A program made the translations under genes and the position numbers. A DNA stretch of 64,000 nt, from the NCBI GenBank assembly GCA_037355855.1, contig CM074768.1:868001-932000 (forward strand). The letters run 5' to 3'. The stretch is from Pseudo-nitzschia pungens (Eukaryota > Bacillariophyta > Bacillariophyceae > Bacillariales > Bacillariaceae). Below the pieces are notes generated by a model. It ran no database searches. It was not told where the DNA came from and saw only the letters and a list, made by a program, of their open reading frames with translations. Below, piece after piece: positions 10,851 through 21,256 of this stretch (position 1 is its first letter; the number at the start of each line of letters is the position of its first letter).

Positions 10851-12318
10851 ATGCCCCCAGAAAACCTCACAGAAAGCGGGAAAGCCCATGGCTTTGCCGT
10901 GGACGAAACGGACGATGTCGGAATGGTGGAGGAGATCGAGGATCGGGAGAGCAGCAGCAGTGACAACAGCAGCAATGGGAGCAGCGTAGTGCTCGTGAGC
11001 GAGGGCAGCAGCACCGACCACGAAGTGCCCTACATCGGAGACGTCTTGCAAACCGACCGCGACGAAGCGCTTTTTCCAGGGGACGACGGATCGGAATCCC
11101 ACTCGAATTGCGAAAACGACGACGACGGCGGCTTTGAGAAAGACACGGTGAATGCTTCTCCACTCCACCAACGCCCTTCGATCGCTCCCGCTGTTGCGGT
11201 TGCATCCCTTGCTACCGCCTCTATCTATGCGTGGGAAAAACGCCGGCAAGTGCGACTCACGAAACCTCCCGTGGTCCTGGGACAAATTCCGCCGACTACC
11301 AAGGTCCGGTCCGTGTACGAGCGATTGACTCGATCGGGCCCCACACACCCGGACGACCGGGGAAACCCCACCGGCAATAGCGGGGGTAGAGGCAACGATA
11401 TCTGGAACCGCCCCATCGTTCCGTCCCTCTTTGTGGGGACCCGAGGATCGCTGGCGAGCGCTGCGGCCCACCTGAGTCGTGGGCCGCTGGTTTCGGACAA
11501 GGTGCTGCGGTTCTCCGAGTCCTTCGTTTCGTCGCACGACGGCGCGACCCTTCGCCTGTTGTGGGAAGTCCCCGATGATCGTCCCGGCGAGGGACAGAGG
11601 CGAAAGCGCGGCATTCTGGGATCTGCTCGGATTGTTCCGGAGCAGCAGGAGCAGCATCGACATGGGCATCGGCATGGGCATCGCATCGAGCACCCGACCG
11701 CTGTGATCGTGCACGGGATCAACCACTCGTCCGACACCGGGTGCGTTCGGAGCCTGCAGCGGACCCTTACCGATATGGGATGGAACGCGGTGGCGGTCAA
11801 CCTGCGGGGCTGCGGACCCGGTTCGACCCTCTCCACCCCGCGGTCCTACACTGCCGCGTATACGGGAGACCTGCGGAGCCTGATCCGCCAGCTGTCGGCC
11901 CGCGCCGCCCCGCCGCCCGGCGAAGACGTCCATCGGCACCCCACCCGATCGTCTCCCCTCTTGCTGGTGGGTTGCTCGCTGGGAGCCAACCTCCTCACCA
12001 AGTACCTTGGGGAGGAGGGCCTGGCCGGGACCCTCCCGGAGGCCGTCCGGGCCGGTGTCGCCCTCGCCAATCCCTTTGGGGTCCGGTCCGAGAACATGCG
12101 ATTGTCCCACTCGCTGCTGATCGGGGGAGCCCGCAAGGCCCACTACCGGAGGCACCGCAGCGCGTTGGGTGGGGGCACCCTGCCGGGTGCTACGGTGAAG
12201 GCGGTCGCGTCCGATCCCCGCTGCGCGACGCTCGCGGCTCTGGATGCGGCCCTGGCTCCCCACCTGGTCCGAAACGCGGAACATCCGCCCTACGAAACCC
12301 GCATCGGGTACGGGCACC

Positions 12319-12352
<34 letters not shown>

Positions 12353-13157
12353 TCACTACCATCACCAAAACGAGCGCAAACATTTCCGGCCTTTGTCTCC
12401 CGAGGACCACTACTGGAACGACTGCAGCTCCTTTCGCCAGGGACGCTATGTCTCCGTTCCGTTCTTGCACGTCCAGGCCCGAGACGATTCGTTGTGCTTT
12501 GCCAAGGCCAGACACTATCTGGGACAGACACTGCAGAATCCCAACGTGCTTTGGGTGGAGACGGAATGCGGGGGGCACCTGGGGTGGTGGCACTCCGACG
12601 ACGGGCGCAACCGAACGGACCACGCAACCAATCGCGGGGGTGGTTGGCCCGGAACGTCCTGGGCCCACGACGCGGCGGCGGAATTTTTTCGAGCCGTTTT
12701 GGAGGTGGAAAACGACGAACAACTCGAACCCGAATTCCAACCGGAGCCGACTCCACCGTCCCCCATAAATGATGCGCACGTTGTCTTTGCTAGGGAAGGC
12801 ACGTGCGGCAACCGCGCCAATGGCAAGAGCGAAGAAACGGAGCGCAAGACCCCGGGGACGTCGGAATGCTGCCTTTCTGGGGACGACACCAACACCTTGC
12901 GCAGCGCGGAGAGCATCATCGCTACAATCCCTGGCAGTACACGCACTCCGAGAACACGACAGCGACCACAAATCACCCGCAATTCCGCGCACGTCTCCCA
13001 TTGGATCGTCTCGCAGCCGGTGATGGTCCGGATTCGATTCCAGCAGTGCGTCTCGTTCCGGAACGGGTCGCGGAACGAGGAACAACTCGGGCAAAACAGA
13101 CATCTCGAACGGGACGAATCGATTCGTTTGTCTCGCAGGTTGCGATCGAGATTGTGA
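10851..13157 (+). CDS. Alpha/beta hydrolase, YheT/EMB8 type
   Basis: Encodes 768 residues from the first ATG (10851). After an acidic N-terminus and a short hydrophobic segment (IAPAVAVASLATASIYAW, about residues 112-130), the hydrolase core starts near residue 280 with VIVHGINHSS. The nucleophile elbow is GCSLGA with Ser376; ARDDS supplies Asp545/546 and GGHLGWW supplies His576, in the order and spacing of the family. A large insert before the acid contains a poly-Asp run (GAC repeat, 12322-12351). Relatives include YheT and plant EMB8/ABHD1-3-type esterases or acyltransferases; the substrate is unknown. The last 130 residues are low-complexity and polar, and could hide an unrecognised 3' splice or frame problem. 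The hydrophobic segment may anchor it to a membrane. Confidence 0.8.
12322..12351. repeat. GAC triplet repeat encoding poly-Asp
   Basis: About ten GAC triplets in tandem in the hydrolase gene, in a surface-loop-like insert between nucleophile and acid residues. Confidence 0.9.
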
Positions 13158-13570
13158 GGGTCTCGGGTAGAGAAATCAGAGAGACATGGAGGAAATCTGT
13201 CGTGGAAGCGGAAGCGCACGATACAAAGCAATGCGCACGGAGCACTAAACTGCTAGACAATAGAAAATACTTCAAATACTCATAGGGACACTATTTTCTG
13301 ATGGGAGACAAAAGGAATCGATTATCAACAAACTCTGCAGGCATGCATGATCACTTTTTAGCAGCGAAGTCAACGATATTTTGCGAAAGACTCCAGGGTC
13401 CCTGTTGCGCGATTCGTTGTAGTCAAGAAGTTACAATTGTGGAATAAACTGCAGATATGTACTATTATTTATTTGTTATCCCTTTTCCCCCTGTCCACGA
13501 ATTCCGAGCTTTCGTTTGGTTTGTTCCCCTCTGGCGTGAACTTGTGCCGTCGCACGCATCGGCAGGACGC
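13158..13570. other. Convergent intergenic region
   Basis: Separates the 3' ends of the hydrolase and BTB genes. No gene or notable repeat seen. Confidence 0.5.
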
Positions 13571-14604
13571 TCAATTGTCGAGTCGCTCCTGAGAAGATCT
13601 CTTCCTGTTGTTTTTCCCTTCGCGGCGTTTCGATTCGTCTCGGTCACGAAAGTATTCCACCAGCCGGTCCACAAGGATGATCCGGCTTCCGTCGGTGGAA
13701 AGCTGAGCCTCGTTTGAAACCGTGAGGAGACTCGGAACGTCGAACATGTCGATGCAGGTCTTTCGAATGCACAGCGAATATTGCTCGAGACGATCGATAG
13801 AAACCACCGCGTGCTTGCTCGGGATTCTCTTGGTTCTATCGACGTGTGAATACTTCCAGAGGTCCTGGAACAGTTGTGGTTCGTCCTTGAGTTTCAAAAA
13901 GGACGACGAAACGATCGCCGGGTGCAGGACGCACGCTTCCATGGCGGCTTCCTTCAACAATGCACAGGAATGATAGTGCGCAAACACGAGCAGTTCCACC
14001 GCATTGGAAGACCGAGAGGAGGGCGCTCGCTTTGCAGACCGATGTCCGGGCTGTTCCTTCGAGCTTCTCCAGCTGCGGTTGATGATCCCCTCGCTGCTTT
14101 GCACTTGCGCTTGCGTTTCGGAGATGGAGTTAGGAACCGTTCAACAATCACGTATTCGACGTGAAGCTTGAGATCCGAGCATCCAAATTTGTCCGCAGCT
14201 ATGAGCAGAGACAAAGCCTCTTCCTTGGTGTTCAGTAGGGGTTCCTTGCCGAGATAGATCGCTTCTAAGATGGAGGCAAACTCGGTTTCGGTGACGTTTT
14301 CAAGCTCTACTGCTTTGTCACAACTGCCTCTCTCATTGTTATTGTTAGTGATACTGTTATTGTTCTCGACATTGTTACCATAGTCTTGGCCGCTGCCATT
14401 CTCGTCCTTCCACAATCCTCCTGCCATTACCATGTCGAAGAGTGGCTTAGCGGCAACTCTGAGAACGGATTTGTGTGCGTTAAACTTTCGAGCACCGGCG
14501 AGGAATGCAACATCTGCTTCCGCCTCTGTTCCGTACAGTTCCATCCATTTTCCATTTTGTTTCAACTGAAACAAACTGGGGTCGTATTCGATTGGCAATA
14601 CCAT
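13571..14604 (-). CDS. BTB/POZ domain protein, frame broken or spliced in the middle
   Basis: From ATG at 14604 (MVLPIEYDPSLFQ) the frame encodes a BTB fold: DVAFLAGARKFNAHKSVLRVAAKPLFDMV, then LLIAADKFGCSDLKLHVEYVIVERFLT. The matching continuation, SNAVELLVFAHYHSCALLKEAAMEACV, a typical post-BTB/BACK-like helix pair, is in a different frame (13571 to about 14030). The switch falls in a basic linker at about 14030-14130. Either a very short intron with a weak donor (GTGCAA near 14103; a 74-nt option restores frame) or a 1-2 nt indel explains it. BTB proteins often serve as Cullin-3 adaptors or dimerisation scaffolds; no partner domain is seen. A translatable extension upstream of 14604 is not protein-like. 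It ends with TGA. Confidence 0.65.
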
Positions 14605-16626
14605 GTCGATAAATTTGAGAGAGATTTTGTTTTGTATTCCAAAGATTGATCCAGGATCGAGGGTGAGGTACAGGGAGTTGTTTTTGTTTTCGTTCCGAAA
14701 TATTGTCACGACATGGATTATTATGTACCAGTATGTATGCCTCACTGACATTCAAAAGCGATGATGTGTGGTCAGAATATTCTAGGGTTCTGTGTGAGTG
14801 CAATATCGTTTTTCTTCACCGTCTAAACGAATCCTTTTCTGCGGCACGTTCTTCAACGCAGGAAACTGTCATCGATAAAGATACAGTGGAATAAGAGAAA
14901 TCGAATAGGACGTTATATAATAATTCTGACACTTAGCTCATGGAAGAACATATGAGGACATACTCTTAGTACTCATACGCAAATTACGGTAGGAGTTTTG
15001 GTAGGATTTTATAATTCGAACGAGCAGCTGGACAAAGATTGTGCCATCGAACTCAAACTTCATAAAGGCTATCTTTGAGACCCGATATAATTGTATCTCA
15101 GAGATATTTTAATGGGCCGAAAGAATGACCTTTCCTGTAAAGAATCCTATCCACACTGTTCGTACCACATCACTCAAAACTCTCGATTTGTCATTGGGGA
15201 CTACTACGGGTATTACAAAATTAACACTTGCATTACAGCATTAAAAAAGAAAAAGTATTTTAGTAAGGAAAACACGTCCACTTATAGGTCTCGCATGAGT
15301 AGGTTCTAATCCTGTAGAAAAATATCACGATGAATTATTCGGCACAAGCAATGGTAAGATTTACCGTATTTGTAATCGTAGATCCAAAACACTATTTTTT
15401 ACAGTTACACGTACGGTATCAACAAAACAATTTGCTTACCAATCGACCCAAAGATATTACTTGTAGATTGAAGACTTAGTTGTATCGCTCCTTCTTATTG
15501 CAAGAACATGTACGGTATGTATTAAGAAGAAGAGTAGAGAGATGAAAAGGTCATGATAAACTTTTTGGAACTCTTTGTTGCAGTCTCGAATGATAGTTTC
15601 TTTATTTCAATCGACGTGTTTTTCCAAATACCATTAGGCCATAATGCTGTATCGGTGTTGTGAGACTATGGTCTTCATCTCCTTCATTCCTAGACATCTT
15701 GAAATTGATCCTTCACTCCAAGCAAATGGACGAAAAACGTAAGCCTTGAGCGGTACATAACGGGGTATTGTCCACACCTTTCAGTGTGCCACGTTCAATA
15801 CAGTGTTCTTCTTTCGTCTTCCGTATTTGAAAGAGTGAGAAAGGAGACAGAGATATCCTAACCTTACATACTGTACGTATCTAAAAAGAAAAGCCCGAAA
15901 CCTGTACAAATTAAAAACTACAGAAGTCAGCTGGGAAAACGAATAACACTGAAAGAGGCCCAAGTTATAGAATTGGGGGGAGCAAGAGGTTTGGAGGATG
16001 TGCCCAACAAAAAGATGGTAGCAAAAGGACTAGAACTTGTAGTTGGAATGAAATCAAAGATGCCACTGCCTTGCAGGTTGACCGTCAGCGTGCTATCTCT
16101 AATGAACAAGAAGTCCAAAGTTACTAGTAGTGTTGATAGGGCGAGGAAAGATTATGGAGAAGCTTTCTCGAGTGCCGCTGGGCGAGGATGTATTGCGAGT
16201 TTCGTTGATGCGTGACTCGCAAAGGACAAGCCAAGCAGAGCGTTCCGAAGATTCATTGCATTGTGATTCCAAATTGTCGATGCTGCGTTCTGTGAGGCCG
16301 TCGGTTCGAGAGAACCAAAGACACGAGGAGATGCAATGGTATCTACTAACGCGATCGATCCATCTAAAGGTTTGGCCAACCGATGATGCTACAGTAGATT
16401 TCTGTGCGCTGAAAGCTAGCTTTTGCATCGATCGTTCGGCACGCTCGTAGCGTTTGCATCGTTCGAATAATCACCTCACTCGCAGCAATAGCAACCCAAT
16501 CCTGTTGACTTGCTTGAAACTTGAATGTCGAATGGAGGAATGGGTGCGATTCGTTTCGATTCCATCGCTTTGCTCGCAGCTTCTCTTTGGTATCGATCGA
16601 CTGCGCTGGTATTATCGAAACGTCTT

Positions 16627-16666
16627 TGTGTGAGTGTGTGTGTGTATGTGTGTGTGTATGTGTGTG
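16627..16666. repeat. (GT)n microsatellite
   Basis: Tandem GT dinucleotides with occasional GTAT interruptions. The opposite strand yields a meaningless His/Thr run. Confidence 0.9.
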
Positions 16667-17567
16667 CATTGCGCATGTCGATGCGTTTGTGTTCGAGATG
16701 ATCAGTCTCGCAACTCTGTGAAGATAATGAAATGCTGTCGCCAATCAGAGAGTTGCACTGCTGTTAGATTGCTTCTACTACGCGAGCAGTGAGAAGACTT
16801 TGGTTCACACCTTCAACCTACGGCATTGTGAAGTGTGGGCACGAGTAGCAGACAAAGATGATGTGATCACGATGCTAGTTTCCAGTAGTGACAAGATGAA
16901 GCTATTCCAGGATGCAATTCCCACCATATAATATTATAACCAACAACATGATTTCAGATCCCGATTGCCGATCCTAGATTCAAGGGACAAGTCGCTTTGG
17001 TTTTGACCTAGTGACAATCATCGACAGTTGCAATAGGTTGGTGAAGTCGGTTTCCGATAATTGACTTCTACTAGTCATTCTTATCTATTGGCAGCAAGTA
17101 GATTAAAAGCCCATTGTAATTAGACAAGAATAACACATGCTACGTGTAGCTACAGTACATTCAAACAATAATCAAAACATCTGCTATGGAATTGTGCTCA
17201 AGTTCACTTGTTTCTGTCACGTCAATTCTGTTTCGGGGACGTCATCCCTTCGTACTCCTCTAATAGCAACTACTAGTAGAAGTGTGCAACCGCTTTCATT
17301 CACGCTACTTGTACTACCCCCATCGCCTCCGAGTAACAAAACTACTCGTTCCAGTGTGCCGCTGTCCTTGAGGCTCCAAGATGCAGTAAACTTGTGCGTG
17401 GTACAACTCCGCAAGGGACAAACCGTGAACTCTTGAATCATCGAATCCGCCACCGCCACGCTTTGGTACGTCGAACGAGGTGCATCCCGCAAACCTGCTT
17501 GTCGTACTGTATCCTCGTTGTATTGCTTCGGAACTACTCAATGGCCGTTTTGTTTTGTTTGGTACGA

Positions 17568-17634
17568 TTCCGTTCCATTCCGTTCCGTTCCGTTCCGTTC
17601 CATTCCGTTCCATTCCATTCGATTCCATTCGATT
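17568..17634. repeat. (TTCCN)n pentamer tract
   Basis: About 13 units of TTCCG, TTCCA and TTCGA downstream of the SET gene ending at 17703. Confidence 0.9.
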
Positions 17635-17702
17635 TGGCTTCCTCACCCCAACCCCCCACGTGCCGCGTCGTGCCGCGCCGCGCCGCGCACTCCGCTTCCG
17701 CC

Positions 17703-19031
17703 CTACAGTTCCCGGTGCGGCTCCGATGGCGTCGCGTTTTCCGCATCAAAAATCGCCAGTCCGAGGGCCCTCACGAGGCTGTCGTAGAACAGCGACACCG
17801 TTTGGAGCTCGTGCTGCGTGGCATTGCCGTTGCCGTTGCCGTTCGCCGAGAGCAGCGGAGGGATCGTCTTCTCCAGCCGTTCCTTTTGGATCCGAAAGTG
17901 TTCGATCCCGATCGAATCCGACGGGGGCTTGCCCTCGTAGAAAAGTCCCCGGAGCGCGGCGTGCCACCGCACCTCGTAGCTTTCGGTTTCGATTTCGTCG
18001 GTCGGTGGCGGTTGTTGCTGCTGCTGCCGCTGCACGACGTCAAAGGCCAGCCCCAGTTTCGGAAAGATCCACCGCTGCGGATAGAATTCCACGAATCCGT
18101 AGTCCCGGAGAAGCTCCGGCGTCCCGACCACCGGCCCGTAGTCGCGGTAGTCGGTATAGATCGGCTCGCCTCGTTCCAGCTCGCGCAGGGCCCGGATCTC
18201 GAGCGCGATGTCCCCGTGGCCGTTCTCGAGGGAAAAGTAGGCACCGGTGCGATCCCCGCCGCGGTGGTTGTATTTGTCCGTCAGGGGGACCATGCCAAAG
18301 TCTTCCCCGTGGGTCATGACCAGCAGAGTCGCCGTCGGATCGACCCTTTTCTCGCAGTTTCGCTTCCACTCGTCGTCCTCGAGAAAGGCGTCTTCCGGGG
18401 GCAGGACCTGGAGGGACTCGCCGCCGCCGCCGTCGAACAGGATCGCTTCCATCAGCTTCTTTCCGGCCTCGGACCAGTGGACCGGGAGCAGCGCGTGGTG
18501 GTCCGCGGCGGTCTGTAGCAGGCCCTCGACGTAGTGCGAGTATCGGGACTTGGTAGTAGTATTGGTATTGATTGCTGTTGTTGTTGCTGTTGTTGTTGTT
18601 GTTGTTTTCGCGAGTTCGTCCGCCAGGCGCCGCACCAGGTTGCAGTTGTCGTCGAATCGATCCGGCGGTGGCTCGAGAAAGCGGGAAACGGGGGAGGAGT
18701 CGTTGCCGTTGTCGTTGTCGTTTTCCGGAGCGATGACGCAGTCCCACGGAATCGCGGCGAGCACCTCGTTTTCCTCGATGGTTTCGGTGGCGTAGACCCC
18801 GTACAAGTCGGGGACGACCTCGTCGTACCGCAGGTCTTGCTTCGGATTCCAATACCCGCCCTTCGAACGAATCCATTCGAGGAGCTCCGCCTCGTTTTTC
18901 TTCTTGTCAAAGGCCTCCCGGGCGGCGGCGGAAGCTGCCGCGACCAGGAGCACTTGCAGCAGCGCCAGCGATCGAACAATCGAGAAGCGATCGACGACCG
19001 CCCGGGACGGCTCCGATCGCAACCGGAACAT
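17703..19031 (-). CDS. SET-domain protein with N-terminal secretory signal
   Basis: Encodes 442 residues from ATG at 19031. Residues 20-38 are hydrophobic (LALLQVLLVAAASAAA), a signal peptide or anchor preceded by a long basic n-region. A split SET fold of the Rubisco-LSMT/SETD3 style follows: YGVYATETIEENEVLAAIPWD (77-97), MVPLTDKYNHR (247-257, the NH motif), LERGEPIYTDYRDYG (285-299, the GE(I)x(I)xYG motif) and LLRDYGFVE (307-315). A poly-Thr linker (143-160) and a poly-Gln run lie between conserved parts. SET proteins transfer methyl groups from AdoMet to lysine (occasionally histidine). A signal on a SET protein is unusual and points to a secretory-pathway substrate. It shares the LxEWIRSKGG opening with the SET part of the fusion at 23759, so the two are paralogues. 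It ends PHREL, which is only loosely like an ER retrieval tail. Confidence 0.8.
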   Translation of the reverse strand: MFRLRSEPSRAVVDRFSIVRSLALLQVLLVAAASAAAREAFDKKKNEAELLEWIRSKGGYWNPKQDLRYDEVVPDLYGVYATETIEENEVLAAIPWDCVIAPENDNDNGNDSSPVSRFLEPPPDRFDDNCNLVRRLADELAKTTTTTTATTTAINTNTTTKSRYSHYVEGLLQTAADHHALLPVHWSEAGKKLMEAILFDGGGGESLQVLPPEDAFLEDDEWKRNCEKRVDPTATLLVMTHGEDFGMVPLTDKYNHRGGDRTGAYFSLENGHGDIALEIRALRELERGEPIYTDYRDYGPVVGTPELLRDYGFVEFYPQRWIFPKLGLAFDVVQRQQQQQPPPTDEIETESYEVRWHAALRGLFYEGKPPSDSIGIEHFRIQKERLEKTIPPLLSANGNGNGNATQHELQTVSLFYDSLVRALGLAIFDAENATPSEPHREL

Positions 19032-19909
19032 GATTTTGCGGAATTTCGCAAATACTACTAATAATAATAATCAGAAGAATACGCGTATACGCGTAACTTA
19101 CGTAGATGCAAAATGGAACGGTGCGGTCGATCCCTTCGCTAAGAAATTTCGGTGCAACGGTGTGGATTGATTGTTGATTGTTGAAAGTCCTCTTTTCCAC
19201 TTTGTGGGATACTCACGGATCGCCGACTCAAACGTCCCGCCGGTATCAAAGAAAAGCAATGACTTTTAGTATGAGTATGGAACAACTGTCCAGTTTCTTC
19301 TTATTTTTGTTGCTTCAATCAATTACTAGTATTAAATACTACAATAATAAAAAATTGTTTTTTCCATGCCCACGGGTAAACCTTATTTTTTCTTATCCAC
19401 TCACTTCCTTGTTGTCGTCTCACACGGAATACCGTGGAGTCGGTCGGTCGGTGAGTCGGGAGGCAACCGTGACAACCCACCAATAAGGAGGATACATCCC
19501 ACTCGTTATACGACTAAGCTCCAAAAGACGCGCACGGGGCGGGATCTTTTTTGGCGCTCGTATGGATTCGCAGGAGTCGCGCTCGAACGACGGTGGGAGG
19601 GCAATACCGATTTAACGCATGACACAAAGGTTTTGAGGTTGTCTTTTTCGGAAGAAACGCACACGTGCAAGGAAAAACGAAAGGGGAGAATTCATAACAC
19701 AACCACACGTGCAAAACCGCGAGAGAAGCGAAGCGAACACTAAGATTACGAATGCCTCTACTTCGAAACACACATCGATTTTGACACAACCACGACAGGA
19801 AGGAAACGAACAAGAGAGTTAGTTAGTTAGTTAGTTAGTTGCATCGTCCTTCTATTCATCAACCACCAAGCACACATCCTTCTTCTTCTATTGCCTTTAA
19901 AGAGATTGC
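19032..19909. promoter_or_regulatory. Divergent promoter region of the SET and oxygenase genes
   Basis: About 880 bp between head-to-head genes, with TACTACTAATAATAATAATC near the SET side and a (GTTA)n tract at 19818-19842 in the probable 5' leader of the oxygenase. Head-to-head layout allows co-regulation; no specific factor site is recognised. Confidence 0.45.
19818..19842. repeat. (GTTA)n microsatellite
   Basis: Six tandem TTAG/GTTA tetramers, about 70 bp upstream of the oxygenase start. Confidence 0.9.
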
Positions 19910-21256
19910 ATGAAAAATCAATCACCCATGAAGCTCGTGCTCCGGAACGCAACGGTCCTCCTCGGACTCTGGTGGTCCCTGGGAATGGCGAATGCGAGCG
20001 ATGCCCGGCAGCAACCCCCGAAGAACAACCCCGAATCCGAGGAAGAAGGCGTGTTCCGCCGCCCCGATTTCAATACCACCGAGGAGGAAAACGAATACTA
20101 CGGGCCCCTCGATCGCTTCTGGCGGCACCACGCGGAAACCAAGACGCTCGTCCTGGGGGGAATCGACCGCTACCCCCTCATCCAATCCTGCCTCGACGCC
20201 AACATCACGGCCGACGAGTGGGCCGACATCCGGAAGCCCCAGGACCTGAACCGGGGGGTCGGGACCCGCTTTCTGGACGAGGACGGCGAGCGGGAGGTCC
20301 ACCTGATCGAGGTGGTCAACGCCATGAGCCCGATCCACGCCAAGGCGGTGCGGCTCCTCAAGGACTGCGTCCGGGAACACATCCCCGTCCTGTACGAGAA
20401 GCGCCCGATGTACCAGGTCTACCAGAAGAGCGAGTCGGAGCCCCAGAGCGTCAAGGACGAGATGGGCGGGAACAATCCGACCCACCTCAACTCGGTGATC
20501 GCCATCTTTTTGCCGGACGTCGTTCGGGAGCAGTACGAGACCCTGTCGTTCGCCTACCACCACGCCGGGTGGCAGGCCATGGTGGTCCGGGACGAGCTCC
20601 TGGATCGGTACCGCGCCGGGGCCCACGACGCGGCCTTTGCCCCGGTGGAACAGGCCGGGATGCGGGCCTGCGAATTCCTGGAGTACGAGGGCTTCAACAA
20701 TCTCATGGAGCACCAGGACGGGTTTGCCACGTCGGTCGTCCTCAACGTCTTTTTGTCCCACGGCGACGACTACGAGGGCGGGGCCTTTTACATGAAGGAC
20801 AAGGTCTACGGGCAATACCGGTACGTGAGGCCCGAGCAGTACAGCGCGCTGGCCTTTCTGGGGGGGACCTACGACCACGGGGTCGACACGATCCACGGGG
20901 GGACCCGGGAGGCCCTGTCGACCGAGTTTTGGTACTATCCCGATCTGCCCCCGGGGGTCAACCTGTGCGCCGCCGACTTTGGCAACATCGAGAGGCACGT
21001 GGCAAACTGCAACCGCGTCCAGCAGAGCCTCTCGGAAGAGGAGGGCACCGACAACAAGAAGAGAATCACGAACTACTCGGTGCACTGCGACCTGGAGTTT
21101 CCGTCCGACTCGGTGTACGGGATCTGCAAGTCCCATTTCGGGGACATGCGCAACATCTACGAGGACGGAGGGGAAGCAGCGGCAACAGCAACAGCAACTG
21201 CAGCGGCGGGGGAAAACGACACCGGTGCTTCGACGGGATCGCGCCAGGAGCTCTAG
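19910..21256 (+). CDS. ER-type 2-oxoglutarate/Fe(II) dioxygenase (prolyl/lysyl-hydroxylase-like)
   Basis: Encodes 448 residues. ATG at 19910 or the next one at 19928 opens a signal sequence with hydrophobic core VLLGLWWSLGMANA. The catalytic double-stranded beta-helix lies near residues 205-345: the iron ligands are H268 and D270 (MEHQDGFA) and H323 (YDHGVDTIH), and R333, ten residues on (GGTRE), fits the 2-oxoglutarate salt bridge, as in P4H-type hydroxylases. The chain ends SRQEL; RQEL fits the KDEL-like ER retrieval pattern, so residence in the ER lumen is likely. Family members hydroxylate proline or lysine of secreted proteins. It is head-to-head with a signal-bearing SET gene and upstream of the SET/aminopropyltransferase-like fusion. 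A lysyl substrate is my inference. The C-terminal 40 residues are an Ala/Thr-rich linker. Confidence 0.82.
   Translation: MKNQSPMKLVLRNATVLLGLWWSLGMANASDARQQPPKNNPESEEEGVFRRPDFNTTEEENEYYGPLDRFWRHHAETKTLVLGGIDRYPLIQSCLDANITADEWADIRKPQDLNRGVGTRFLDEDGEREVHLIEVVNAMSPIHAKAVRLLKDCVREHIPVLYEKRPMYQVYQKSESEPQSVKDEMGGNNPTHLNSVIAIFLPDVVREQYETLSFAYHHAGWQAMVVRDELLDRYRAGAHDAAFAPVEQAGMRACEFLEYEGFNNLMEHQDGFATSVVLNVFLSHGDDYEGGAFYMKDKVYGQYRYVRPEQYSALAFLGGTYDHGVDTIHGGTREALSTEFWYYPDLPPGVNLCAADFGNIERHVANCNRVQQSLSEEEGTDNKKRITNYSVHCDLEFPSDSVYGICKSHFGDMRNIYEDGGEAAATATATAAAGENDTGASTGSRQEL

Larger units (their letters stand above)
14605..17702. other. Long gene-poor stretch
   Basis: About 3.1 kb with only short overlapping frames and no protein signature I can support. 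It includes a GTGT/GTAT microsatellite (16627-16666) and a TTCCG/TTCCA pentamer tract (17568-17634). Small unspliced exons or noncoding genes cannot be excluded by eye. Confidence 0.45.

Noticed and set aside
10683..13103. 806-codon open frame on the minus strand
   Set aside because: It lies antisense to the alpha/beta hydrolase, whose catalytic triad is intact on the plus strand; the minus reading is Arg/Val/Gly-rich without motifs.
19922..21136. 404-codon open frame on the minus strand
   Set aside because: Antisense shadow of the 2-oxoglutarate oxygenase; no domain pattern.
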